Positions 10,767 to 21,277 of a stretch of 64,000 bases of DNA are shown piece by piece. Both the position numbers and the translations under genes were made by a program. Numbering within the stretch: the stretch's first letter is position 1; each line of letters begins with the position of its first letter. The stretch comes from Myrica gale. Lineage: Eukaryota; Streptophyta; Magnoliopsida; Fagales; Myricaceae. The notes below the pieces were generated by a model. The model did no database searches. It was not told the DNA's origin and saw nothing but the letters and a program-made list of their open reading frames with translations. The stretch lies in NCBI GenBank assembly GCA_963930655.1, contig OZ005606.1, positions 15,230,001 through 15,294,000 of the forward strand, read 5' to 3'.

Positions 10767-11514
10767 TTGGAATGATACAATTTAAAACTGTGAGTCGAAA
10801 GACTCAGTAAGGAATTATAGCTAAAAACATGGGTTTGAAATCGTAAGCATGCACTTGAACTTGAAATCATAGTCATGTAAACATAATGCGATGCATGCCT
10901 GATTATGAATCGTGATGCATGTATATGCCTCATGTCGCATATGCACATGCACTTGCTTTTGAAAACATCATTCGTACTTATAAAGCTCTTGCTTTGGAAA
11001 ATCTTATGGGCTACTTGAGCTCCATTTACCCCTGGCATCAGGGTTGTGCGTTCCCGTTGGAACTGTCCCCCTTTTCCCTTGGGGACCTTACATACGGTCG
11101 AGCTAGCACACCTTCTCAATGTCCTTCAGTGGCTAGACACGACTCTTGGAGGCTCACACCTTCTTGCAAGCATCCTTCAGTGTGATTGCACATACCTCCC
11201 GGACTACCCATCCTTCTTGCAAGCATCCTTCGGTATGGGTGTCCTAGGTGACATCCACCCTTCTCGTAACGTCCTTCGGTATGGATGCACCTTCTTGACT
11301 TGGTACGGTACCGACCGACTTGGGTTCGTTAATTAACTTGTCATAAAGTAGCATAAAAATGGTACCTTCATTTGCATAAAAATGTCTCATTTTTCATGAG
11401 GAAAATGAATGCAAATGATCATGATGCGTTCATGTCGTGCTTGGTAGTGTCATGCTTGATATCATACTTGATATGCTTATTCATAAACATTCTTCATGCA
11501 GTGTATCATTCCAG
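10767..11514 (-). other. LTR hairpin domain, copy A1-left
   Basis: The domain is closed by TGGAATGATAC (10768-10778) pairing with GTATCATTCCA (11503-11513). Inside are the palindrome TGAGTCGAAAGACTCA (10791-10806), CCCTG/CAGGG, GTTCC/GGAAC and GTCCCC/GGGGAC stems, and three to four larger hairpins (11095-11290) with stems such as CACAC/GTGTG, CCCAT/ATGGG and CATCCA/TGGATG around near-constant CCTTC...TCCTTC loops. Confidence 0.75.
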
Positions 11515-12794
11515 TTTTGTAAAGGTTTTTCACTTACCTTCGCTTGCTTGAGTATCGAACGCCTCGTTACCTACAATGAGTCGTACTATTATTATTCATA
11601 GGAAATTCATAGGTTTACTAAACGTATAGAGTAATCAATACATTACAATCATCCAAGGTATGACTTAAAATCTTTCCATGTCCTAGGCCTTCAATCTAGG
11701 ATCCACTCAATATCAAGAGATAACTACAAATGCATCAAAACACACTCTCTATTCCAGCTCTGAAATCTGCTTATGTAATTACCAGAAATCACAATAATCT
11801 TTCTAGCCCTCCAATTTCCAACAACCAAAACCGAATCTCTACAAGTCACAACCAACATCCAAGGCTAACTTAACACTTCCTAGTAGCAACCATCCTCTCA
11901 CCTTCCTCCCATTTAAAACCTCAACTCAAGGTTTACAACCAACCGTGGTTCCATGTTCATCACGTTAACACCATTGCGTTTACCCATTTCTCTTGGGCTT
12001 TTAACCAAACACCTAGTGTATATTATTGGTCCTCTTGCCTATTTTTTTTCCAGATCTGAACCTATCTCTAACACTTAGGGCTTTGTGGTTCTCAATAACG
12101 CTAGCATACATACACAATCTAATGCATCAACCCCTAGATTCGGCCATACTTGCTCAACTTAGGTTTCAATCCCCTCTTAGGCCTTTTATCAAACACCTAG
12201 AGCACATAACCAATTTCTCTTGAACCCTCATTTCAGATCTAGCCATTTTGTTCCCATGTTCTCATGTAAATATCTATGCTACACTTAAACACTTACAAGA
12301 TCTACCTTGAACATGCATAGATCCACACTAAACATCCATGAATCACAAGGAGAAAAACTACCTAGACAACCCACCATCAACCACAACCAATCAACAAGAG
12401 AAAACAAGAACACCGCCAAACCACAACCAATCAACAACCCACAACCAACCCACAAGAGAAAACAATAAGGAAATAGAGAGAGAGAGAGAGAGAGAGAGAG
12501 TAGGATGATTTTCGGCCAGCAAGGATTTGTACCTTGTTTCTCTCCTCTTCCTCCTTCTTTTCTTCTCCTTTCTCCTTTCTCCTTCTTCTGCTTCTTCCTT
12601 CTTCGGGTGGGTGATTTAGGGCAAGGGAAAACGAAAAGGCTGAAGAGAGAGGGGAAAAATGAAGTGTTCGGCAAAGGGGGAGAGAGTAATAGGCGTGAAA
12701 ATGGTTGGGAAAAAGACAAGGTTGCCCTCCCCCTTCTTCATGAATTCCAACTCACGTATTTTCGATCCGGTAAAATTTCGGAATGCAGTTATAT

Positions 12795-13173
12795 GTGTCG
12801 ACACCATCACTCAAGGTGTCGACACTTACAACACATTTAGTAAGATGTGTCGACACCATCACTCAAGGTGTCGACACTTCTATCACTTGGTCAAAATTCA
12901 CGGGAGTTCTGGAAAAAGGCGAACGCTCGGGTTTCAGTTGGATGTGTCGACACCATCACTCAAGGTGTCGACGCTTCCTACACTTAGTAAAAATCACTAT
13001 AGTTCCGGAAAAAATATAAACATTCGGGTATCAGTCTAATGTGTCGACACTATCACTCAAGGTGTCGACACTTACAACACTTAGTCAAAATTCACTTTGG
13101 GCTCCAGAAAAGGTAAACTTTCGGGTGTTAGTCTAATGTGTCGACACTATGCTCCAATGTGTCGACACTTACC
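12795..13173 (-). repeat. GTGTCGACAC palindrome array in A1 3' LTR
   Basis: Five paired-palindrome units with the same linkers as the A3 array. Confidence 0.9.
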
Positions 13174-15449
13174 GACACTATGCTCTTGGGCACTCCATGT
13201 AATATGACAATCTCTTGAAGATAAATCTCCGCTAACTTCTCCGGGACATACTTCAACTTAATGGGTAAGAAGTGTGCCGACTTGGTTAGTCGGTCCACGA
13301 TCACCCATATAGCATCGTAACCCGAAGTAGTTCGAGGCAACCCCACTACGAAATCCATGGCTATCCCTTCCCACTTCCATTCAGGGATCTCTAGAGGCTT
13401 TAGTGTTCCTGCTGGCCTCTGGTGCTCGGCTTTCACCTTCTGGCAAGTCAAACATCGAGCCACATACTCGGCTATCTCCCGCTTCATATTAGGCCACCAA
13501 AAGACCTTCTTAATATCTTGATACATCTTCGTGCCTCCTGGATGGATGGTATAAGACGTAGAATGAGCCTCTGCTAGAATCAAGTCTTTAATCTCCCTTG
13601 TACTTGGCACACAAACTCTGCCTCGATATCGTAATAACCCATCCTTATCTCCAAAGTCGGGGTCTTCCTTTTTCTCAATTCGCTCTCTAATCCCTTCAAT
13701 CACCTTATCATTCTTCTGGGCCTCTCGAATCTGCTCCTCCATGGTAGGTTGCAACGAGAGCCCTGCAATTGAGACAAACTGATCGGCAATGATAAGCACA
13801 ATCTCTGCCCTTTTTAAGTCTCTCCTGATTTCCTCGGGCACCACCTCCATTGAACTTGCCTCTACTGAACTTGTTTCTGCCGACTTCCTACTTAATGCGT
13901 CGGCCACCACATTGGCTTTTCCAGGGTGATAGCTTATTGTGCAATCATAATCTTTAATCAACTCGAACCATCGCCGCTGTCTCATGTTCAGCTCTTTCTG
14001 GGTGTTAAAATACTTAAGACTCTTATGATCGGTGAATATCTCACATTTAACCCCATACAAATAATGTCTCCATATTTTTAACGCATAGACTACTGCAGCT
14101 AACTCCAAGTCATGCGTGGGATAATTCATCTCGTGAGGCCTCAGTTGCCTAGAAGCATAAGCTATTACCCTTTTGTCTTGCATCAAAACACAACCTAAAC
14201 CTTGCTTCGATGCGTCGCTATAGATTTCATACTCTCCATATTCCGAGGGTAGTGCTAATACTGGAGCAGTAACTAAATTGGCCTTTAACTCTTGGAAGCT
14301 CCACTCACACTCCTGAGTCCATTCAAATTTGACATTCTTCTTTGTTAGTGACGTCAAAGGCTTGACCATCTTTGAGAATCCCTTGATAAATCTCCAATAG
14401 TACCCTGCTAATCCCAGAAAACTTCTTACTTCCTTCACATTCGTAGGCCTCGGCCACTTGAATATAGCAGCTACCTTTCCGGGATCCACGGCAATCCCTT
14501 CTCCGGACACTACATGCCCCAAAAAGCGAACTTGTTCCAACCAAAACTCACATTTGGAAAACTTGGCAAACAACTTCTTCTCCCTAAGAATCTGTAGAAC
14601 AATCCTTAAATGCTTCTCATGTTCCTCCTTATTTCGTGAGTAAATCAGTATGTCATCAATAAAGACAACCACAAACTTATCTAAGAATTCCCGAAACACC
14701 CTATTCATCAAATCCATAAATGCGGCTGGAGCATTGGTTAGCCCAAAAGTCATCACCATGAATTCGTAATGGCCATATCGCGTTCGAAATGCCGTCTTCG
14801 GTATATCTTCCCCCTTCACCTTCAACTGGTGATATCCCGATCTCAAATCAATCTTCGAGAATGCCTGTGCCCCTTGCAATTGATCAAATAGATCATCAAT
14901 GCGAGGCAACGGGTATCTATTCTTGATAGTCACCTTATTCAACTCCCTGTAATCAATGCACATCCTGAGGCTTCCATCTTTCTTCTTCACGAACAAGATC
15001 GGAGCTCCCCAAGGTGACACACTCGGTCGAATGAACCCTTTATCCAATAGATCCTCCAGCTGAATCTTCAATTCCTTCAACTCTGCTGGTGCCATTCTAT
15101 ACGGTGCTTTAGAAATTGGAGTTGTCCCTGGTTCTAAATCGATGCCAAACTCCACTTCTCTATCAGGAGGTAATCCGGGTAATTCTTCCGGAAACACATC
15201 AGGAAATTCGTTCACTATAGGGGTTTGCTCTACCGTAGCAGTCTCCATCTGTATTTCATTTGCCCAAACTAAGAACCCCTCACTTCCTCCTTGCAACCAT
15301 TTCTTGGCTTGCATGGCTGAAATGATCGCCGGTCTTCGTTCCACCTTTCTCATGCCTACAAAACAACAATCCGGTCTCCCCTCCTTTTGGAACACGACCT
15401 TCTTCTCGTAACATTTTATGCTAGCACCGTGTGTTGCCAACCAATCCAT
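13174..15449 (-). pseudogene. A1 pol: reverse transcriptase, RNase H, partial integrase
   Basis: Minus-strand Ty3/gypsy pol. The RT active-site motif [12 protein letters not shown] and the upstream [12 protein letters not shown] are visible, as is the RNase H start [12 protein letters not shown]. The integrase zinc-binding start ([20 protein letters not shown], then CLTCQ) and first catalytic region ([10 protein letters not shown]) are also present. It is nearly identical to the A2 pol. Integrase is incomplete and the frame runs on into the adjoining LTR array, so the copy is broken. Confidence 0.9.
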
Positions 15450-16799
15450 ACCTCAAATGAGGTCGAACCCTCCCATTTCCATCACTATCAGGTTAGCCGG
15501 CATAATTTGCCCCTCAACTTCTATCGGGAAATTTTTCACTATTCGATCGCAATTGATCCTCCCACCAGTAGGTGTTGATACTACTACATGACATCCTAAT
15601 GGTTCATGCTTTAAATCTCTTGCCTTACTATATGCCGATGCTATGAATGAATGTGTGGCCCCTGAATCAAATAATACAAGGGCTTCTCCCTATGGCAAGG
15701 GAAACTTACCCGTTACTACTCTGGTTTGGTCCTCCGCATCCCTCGGGGTCAGAGCATATAGTCTTGCTTGAGTTGGACCGCCTTGCCTCCTCGAATTGTC
15801 TTGCGGTGCGGGTTGGGATGCTTGGCTTGAATTACTTTTTGCCCTACAATCTCGGGCAATGTGACCTGGCTTCCCGCACTGGAAGCATACTCCCTGCCTA
15901 CACTCTCCGGGATGCTTCTTGCCACACTTGTTGCATATTGGGAATTGCTTCCCTCCTGAAATTTGACTTCCTCCAGGTCTCTGGTTCTGGGCTCCACCAG
16001 GTCTCTGATTCTGGCCCCGTGATAAACCCTGCTTGCTTTTCTTCCAGGGTGCCTGCGACGTTTCCAGCTTGGGAGGAGCCTTCCTCTTTTGCTGGTCGTA
16101 ATATGCTGCTGTCCTCTGCAGACCTCTTTCCACAATCACTGCCCGCCCTATGAATTCTGCCAACGTCTTCAAGTTCTGGGCCATAACTCTGTCAAAGATT
16201 CGGGGATGGAGTCCCTCTTCAAACTTCCTGGCTTTCCTCTCCTCATCTGGTACTAAATACGGAGCAAACCTCACCAACTCCATGAATCGACCAGAGTATT
16301 GATCAACAGTCATTGATCCCTGAGTTAAGTTGGCAAACTCTCTCGCTTTTGCTTCCCGCGTCGTCCTTGGAAAATAACGGTCCAGGAACTCTTGTTGAAA
16401 CCTCTCCCAGATTATGGGTTGTTCTCCCAATTCTTGGCTCAGTAGGAGCTTCTTGGATAGCCACCACCTCTTGGCATCTCCCTGTAGCTTGAAGGTAGCA
16501 AAGCTCACTCTCTAGGAGTCTGTACACCCCATGACTTCAAGCAACTCTTTAATCTCTAGGAGCCAGTTTTCTGCTAGAACGGCATCTCCTTTACCGTTGT
16601 ATACCGGCGGGTGTTGGCGGTTAAACTGGTCAAAGGTGCATCCTTCAGGGCGATCTCGAGCCCCTTGCACATTTGCCCCTTGCTGCACTTGTTCAGCGAT
16701 GAGCTGAGCCATGTGCCTTAAAACATCATTGGTAGAGACACCTGATTCTTCGGGCTCCTCCTCCGTGTTTCTATTCCTGGGTTGTTTCCTAGGTGGCAT
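15450..16799 (-). pseudogene. A1 gag and protease region
   Basis: Starts MPPRKQPRNRNTEEE at 16799. The Gag core (GDAKRWW, IIWERFQQEFLDRYFP, then EFANLTQGSMTVDQYSGRF) is followed by two CCHC-type knuckles (CNKCGKKHPGEC and CFQCGKPGHIARDC) and then the protease. The Gag core is more complete than in A2. The region is split into several frames and is broken. Confidence 0.85.
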
Positions 16800-16930
16800 C
16801 CTGCACTATATCGCCATCACTACATAAGTATCCTAACAACTAGTTGATGCATGAGATTTCTAGCATATAGCATACTCGAAATCCAAAAAGGCGAGTAGCA
16901 AATCTTAAGTTCACTAAACTCCTAAATTTC

Positions 16931-16941
16931 CTCTGATACCA
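16931..16941 (-). promoter_or_regulatory. A1 primer-binding site (initiator tRNA-Met)
   Basis: On the minus strand the sequence just after the 5' LTR reads TGGTATCAGAG, complementary to the 3' end of plant initiator tRNA-Met. It fixes the element's orientation. Confidence 0.9.
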
Positions 16942-17348
16942 CTTTACTGTCACGCCCCGAACGCTAGCTAAACGAGGCTAATGACAGCCGCGAGCATTCC
17001 CGACATGGGACGCTCAAGCGTACTTACTACTATACTTGCAGCGGAAATGACATTTATGCTTCAATGTTAAAAAGAAGCCTTATGAAGCTAGCGTATATTG
17101 TACATAAGAACATACTTTCCATTGATAACTCAAGGTAGTTAAACATATTCTCAAAATATCAACGAGTTTAAAACATTAACTAAATAAGCCAAATGAAACC
17201 CATGACCACCACATCACGGTGGCTCATGCCGGCTTTTACAAAAATTTAGCTAAATCTTTTCTAACGTTAGCAAACAAGAGAGACATTTCATCAACCCTTC
17301 TCCTAGGGTTCAAGGTCCTCTTCTTAAGATTCCACCCCTGTAACATCA

Positions 17349-18099
17349 TCTGGAATGATACAATTTAAAACTGTGAGTCGAAAGACTCAGTAAGGAATTA
17401 TAGCTAAAAACATGGGTTTGAAATCGTAAGCATGCACTTGAACTTGAAATCATAGTCATGTAAACATAATGCGATGCATGCCTGATTATGAATCGTGATG
17501 CATGTATATGTTTCATGTCGCATATGCACATGCACTTGCTTTTGAAAACATCATTCGTACTTATAAAGCTCTTGCTTTGGAAAATCTTATGGGCTACTTG
17601 AGCTCCATTTACCCCTGGCATCAGGGTTGTGCGTTCCCGTTGGAACTGTCCCCCTTTTCCCTTGGGGACCTTACATACGATCGAGCTAGCACACCTTCTC
17701 AATGTCCTTCAGTGGCTAGACACGACTCTTGGAGGCTCACACCTTCTTGCAATCATCCTTCAGTGTGATTGCACATACCTCCCGGACTACCCATCCTTCT
17801 TGCAAGCATCCTTCGGTATGGGTGTCCTAGGTGACATCCACCCTTCTCGTAACGTCCTTCGGTATGGATGCACCTTCTTGACTTGGTACGGTACTGACCG
17901 ACATGGGGTTCGTTAATTAACTTGTCATAAAGTAGCATAAAAATGGTACCTTCATTTGCATAAAAATGTCTCATTTCTCATGAGGAAAATGAATGCAAAT
18001 GATCATGATGCGTTCATGTCGTGCTTGGTAGTGTCATGCTTGATATCATACTTGATATGCTTATTCATAAACATTCTTCATGCAGTGTATCATTCCAGT
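17349..18099 (-). other. LTR hairpin domain, copy A1-right
   Basis: Closing stem CTGGAATGATAC (17350-17361) with GTATCATTCCAG (18087-18098), TGAGTCGAAAGACTCA at 17374-17389, and the hairpin series at about 17615-17880. It lies about 1.76-2.5 kb into the LTR in element sense, so it would be in the RNA leader if transcription starts near the CT tract. Confidence 0.75.
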
Positions 18100-19056
18100 T
18101 TTGTAAAGGTTTTTCACTTACCTTCGCTTGCTTGAGTATCGAACGCCTCGTTACCTACAATGAGTCGTACTATTATTATTCATAGGAAATTCATAGGTTT
18201 ACTAAACGTATAGAGTAATCAATACATTACAATCATCCAAGGTATGACTTAAAATCTTTCCATGTCCTAGGCCTTCAATCTAGGATCCACTCAATATCAA
18301 GAGATAACTACAAATGCATCAAAACACACTCTCTATTCCAGCTCTGAAATCTGCTTATGTAATTACCAGAAATCACAATAATCTTTCTAGCCCTCCAATT
18401 TCCAACAACCAAAACCGAATCTCTACAAGTCACAACCAACATCCAAGGCTAACTTAACACTTCCTAGTAGCAACCATCCTCTCACCTTCCTCCCATTTAA
18501 AACCTCAACTCAAGGTTTACAACCAACCGTGGTTCCATGTTCATCACGTTAACACCATTGCGTTTACCCATTTCTCTTGGGCTTTTAACCAAACACCTAG
18601 TGTATATTATTGGTCCTCTTGCCTATTTTTTTTCCAGATCTGAACCTATCTCTAACACTTAGGGCTTTGTGGTTCTCCATAACGCTAGCATACATACACA
18701 ATCTAATGCATCAACCCCTAGATTCGGCCATACTTGCTCAACTTAGGTTTCAATCCCCTCTTAGGCCTTTTATCAAACACCTAGAGCACATAACCAATTT
18801 CTCTTGAACCCTCATTTCAGATCTAGCCATTTTGTTCCCATGTTCTCATGTAAATATCTATGCTACACTTAAACACTTACAAGATCTACCTTGAACATGC
18901 ATAGATCCACACTAAACATCCATGAATCACAAGGAGAAAAACTACCTAGACAACCCACCATCAACCACAACCAATCAACAAGAGAAAACAAGAACACCGC
19001 CAAACCACAACCAATCAACAACCCACAACCAACCCACAAGAGAAAACAATAAGGAA

Positions 19057-19089
<33 letters not shown>

Positions 19090-19377
19090 GATGATTTTCG
19101 GCCAGCAAGGATTTGTACCTTGTTTCTCTCCTCTTCCTCCTTCTTTTCTTCTCCTTTCTCCTTCTCCTTCTTCTCCTTCTTCCTTCTTCGGGTGGGTGAT
19201 TTAGGGCAAGGGAAAACGAAAAGGCTGAAGAGAGAGGGGAAAAATGAAGTGTTCGGCAAAGGGGGAGAGAGTAATAGGCGTGAAAATGGTTGGGGAAAAG
19301 ACAAGGTTGCCCTCCCCCTTCTTCATGAATTCCAACTCACGTATTTTCGATCCAGTAAAATTTCGGAATGTAGTTAT

Positions 19378-19755
19378 ATGTGTCGACACCATCACTCAAG
19401 GTGTCGACACTTACAACACATTTAGTAAGATGTGTCGACACCATCACTCAAGGTGTCGACACTTCCATCACTTGGTCAAAATTCATGGGAGTTCTGGAAA
19501 AAGGTGAACTCTCGGGTTTCAGTTGGATGTGTCGACACCGTCACTCAAGGTGTCGACACTTCCTACACTTAGTAAAAATCACTCTAGTTCCGGAAAAAAT
19601 ATAAACATTCGGGTATCGGTCTAATGTGTTGACACTATCACTCAAGGTGTCGACACTTACAACACTTAGTCAAAATTCACTTTGGGCTCCAGAAAAGGTA
19701 AACTTTCGGGTGTTAGTATAATGTGTCGACACTATGCTCCAATGTGTCGACACTT
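19378..19755 (-). repeat. GTGTCGACAC palindrome array in A1 5' LTR
   Basis: Five paired units beginning about 100 bp inside the LTR start in element sense. Confidence 0.9.
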
Positions 19756-20090
19756 ACCTCAAAATCACCAATTAAAACATACCTACATCCTGAGGAAAAA
19801 TCATAGCAAAATCTCTCTCCTTTACAACGACATAAGTAAATTCGGGATCTCACAAAAACAAACATAACCGCATATAAAATAACACTCCATTGTAATAAAT
19901 TTGGAGACCTAAAAGTGCCTCTGCACAATTTTCACCTTCAAAGGGGGAAATAGTGGACTTTGAAGATGTATCATAACTAACACATGACTGGCTAAACGGA
20001 TCCTAAATGAGAGGAGGATCAAAGAGAAGACAAAGACACTGACAGCTGCAAACATCTGCACATACTAAAGTGTAAAAGAATAAGAAGCAC

Positions 20091-20169
20091 CTTTCATAGC
20101 CAAGACCTTCCAGTATAAGCGACATAAACTCCCAAATTTGATGGGTTCCATATTGGTAACAAAATATGC
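20091..20169 (-). pseudogene. Captured exon of 3-beta-hydroxysteroid dehydrogenase/decarboxylase
   Basis: Minus strand. An acceptor TTTTTTGCAG precedes GCATATTTTG, and the exon ends GAAAG|GTGC. It encodes AYFVTNMEPIKF and, after loss of one base, WEFMSLILEGLGYER. Both match the conserved ...GQAYFITNMEPIKFWEFM...LEGLGYER segment of plant sterol-4-alpha-carboxylate 3-dehydrogenase (3BETAHSD/D), an NAD-dependent short-chain-dehydrogenase-type enzyme of sterol C4 demethylation at the ER. It is a host gene fragment carried in the CACTA. The 1-base loss within AAATTTGGG shows it is not under strong coding constraint. Confidence 0.75.
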
Positions 20170-20425
20170 CTGCAAAAAATGAATCTCCATTCAGCAAAGA
20201 AAGCCAGAACATGTTATGATATCCTAGCTTGATATGTCATTTATTTGTGTGTTCTTTAGTTTATCTTTACTAGGAGACATGCCAACTGAACTTCGAAGCA
20301 TGGATCTACAATTTGTAAAGCAATGCTACAAAACCTCGCCCTGACTGTAACTTTGCTTTCCCAAATCTTGCCCATATGACTCTTGGATTTGAAAGTTGGA
20401 GGAAGCTATAAAAGAATCAATCAAC

Positions 20426-20541
20426 CTGCCCTGCAGCTTTTTCTGCAACCATCCCTTCTGATGCTAAAGCTCTCTCAACACAAATATGGGCATGTGCGAT
20501 ATTTTCGCCGAGCTCTACCCTTAGGTAGGCAAATGATCGAC
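20426..20541 (-). pseudogene. Captured chimeric exon: amino acid transporter fused to 3BETAHSD/D
   Basis: Minus strand, bounded by acceptor CCCTTTCAG|GTCGATC and donor GGGCAG|GTTGAT. The first 35 bases (about 20507-20541) continue the CAT reading frame as RSFAYLRVELG, matching ...GGSFAYLRVELG in plant cationic amino acid transporters. The rest reads ENIAHAHICVERALASEG then MVAEKAAGQ, matching the 3BETAHSD/D segment NVAHAH..AE.AL..GG.V..KAAGQ. The two host genes are thus joined in frame inside one exon with both splice sites kept, and the next exon (20091-20169) continues 3BETAHSD/D. The join must have occurred by DNA-level rearrangement, since introns are retained. Confidence 0.75.
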
Positions 20542-21277
20542 CTGAAAGGGAAAAGAATTTGTTACGACAGTATCTACCAATTAGCATTTAACCATGTTTC
20601 TTTCAAACTACAGATCAAGGATGTTGAATTATGTTTGCAGATAGATATGGAATTGTGTTTGCAGGATGTTCTCATGGATCCTATAACTATCTACAAAGCA
20701 TTTAACCATTTTCCTTTTTCAATCTGTTCAACATTCAAGCTAATTAACATACGTCTCGAAAATGCAACTGATTATTCAGGGATACTAATAGCTTGAGTCC
20801 AAAAGTGAAGATCCATCACCATTCACCAATATAAAGAGAAATTACCTCAAATCCTATATCAACAATAAAAATTAGAATTGGGTCATTGATTTAGAGACCA
20901 AGTTGAGCCGATACGGCAGCTGCTAACCTGGCTTTTTAATAAAGTTGTTGGGTTGGACTTATAAGTTACCTTAGAATTTTAAGAAAGATTCAACCCGCTG
21001 GTTATAGAGAAACAACCCAAATTGAGTCTGACTTTATACTGGGGGAACTAAGTATTGGGTTCTTTGCCTAAAAAAATAAAGCATGAGGTTTTTCTAATTC
21101 CAGGACTTGAGGAGAAATACTTCTCCAAATTCGCCCCTACCATTAAGTCCATGATCACAAAACGACAAACATCATTTCATAAATCATTGAAATTCGTGCA
21201 AATATGAATTTTATGGATCACAAACCATTAAAAGACGCAAATGAAATAAGAGAAAGCTCCGGGCGGGGGGTACGAAC

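Larger units (their letters stand above)
10365..13173 (-). repeat. A1 3' LTR
   Basis: It is near-identical to 16948-19854. In element sense it contains the GTGTCGACAC array, a CT repeat tract (12475-12500) and the hairpin domain (10767-11514). Confidence 0.9.
10365..19854 (-). mobile_element. Ty3/gypsy Tekay (Del)-like chromovirus A1
   Basis: The element is bounded by TGTCACGCCCCG and GATCTCACA and flanked by a perfect TSD, AAAAC (10360-10364 and 19855-19859). It reads on the minus strand: 5' LTR 16948-19854, primer-binding site complementary to initiator tRNA-Met at 16931-16941, Gag, protease, RT/RNase H, part of integrase, 3' LTR. Long LTRs, the iMet primer site and the pol type fit the Tekay/Del clade. 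The copy is broken (a few breaks and a loss of internal sequence). Its two LTRs differ by roughly one base in a hundred by eye, so it is young, though older than A2. It sits inside the CACTA. Confidence 0.9.
16948..19854 (-). repeat. A1 5' LTR
   Basis: 2907 bp, TGTGAGATCCCG at 19854 to CGGGGCGTGACA at 16948 on the minus strand. In element order: GTGTCGACAC array, CT-rich tract with (CT)n at about 19059-19086, a long spacer, the hairpin domain, then the LTR end. No clear TATA box was found. The (CT)n/Y-patch is the best candidate for the transcription start region. Confidence 0.9.

Noticed and set aside
11046-11336. Repeated open frames of about 90-120 codons in each A-type LTR
   Set aside because: They overlap the hairpin domain on both strands and are open because of LTR composition. 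Conservation there is better explained by stem pairing.
12475-12500. (GA)n tracts as independent microsatellite loci
   Set aside because: They recur at the same place in every A-type LTR, so they are part of the LTR (probable CT-rich promoter patch).
20383-20796. 137-codon plus-strand frame
   Set aside because: It is antisense to the captured chimeric exon, whose splice signals and protein similarity are on the minus strand.
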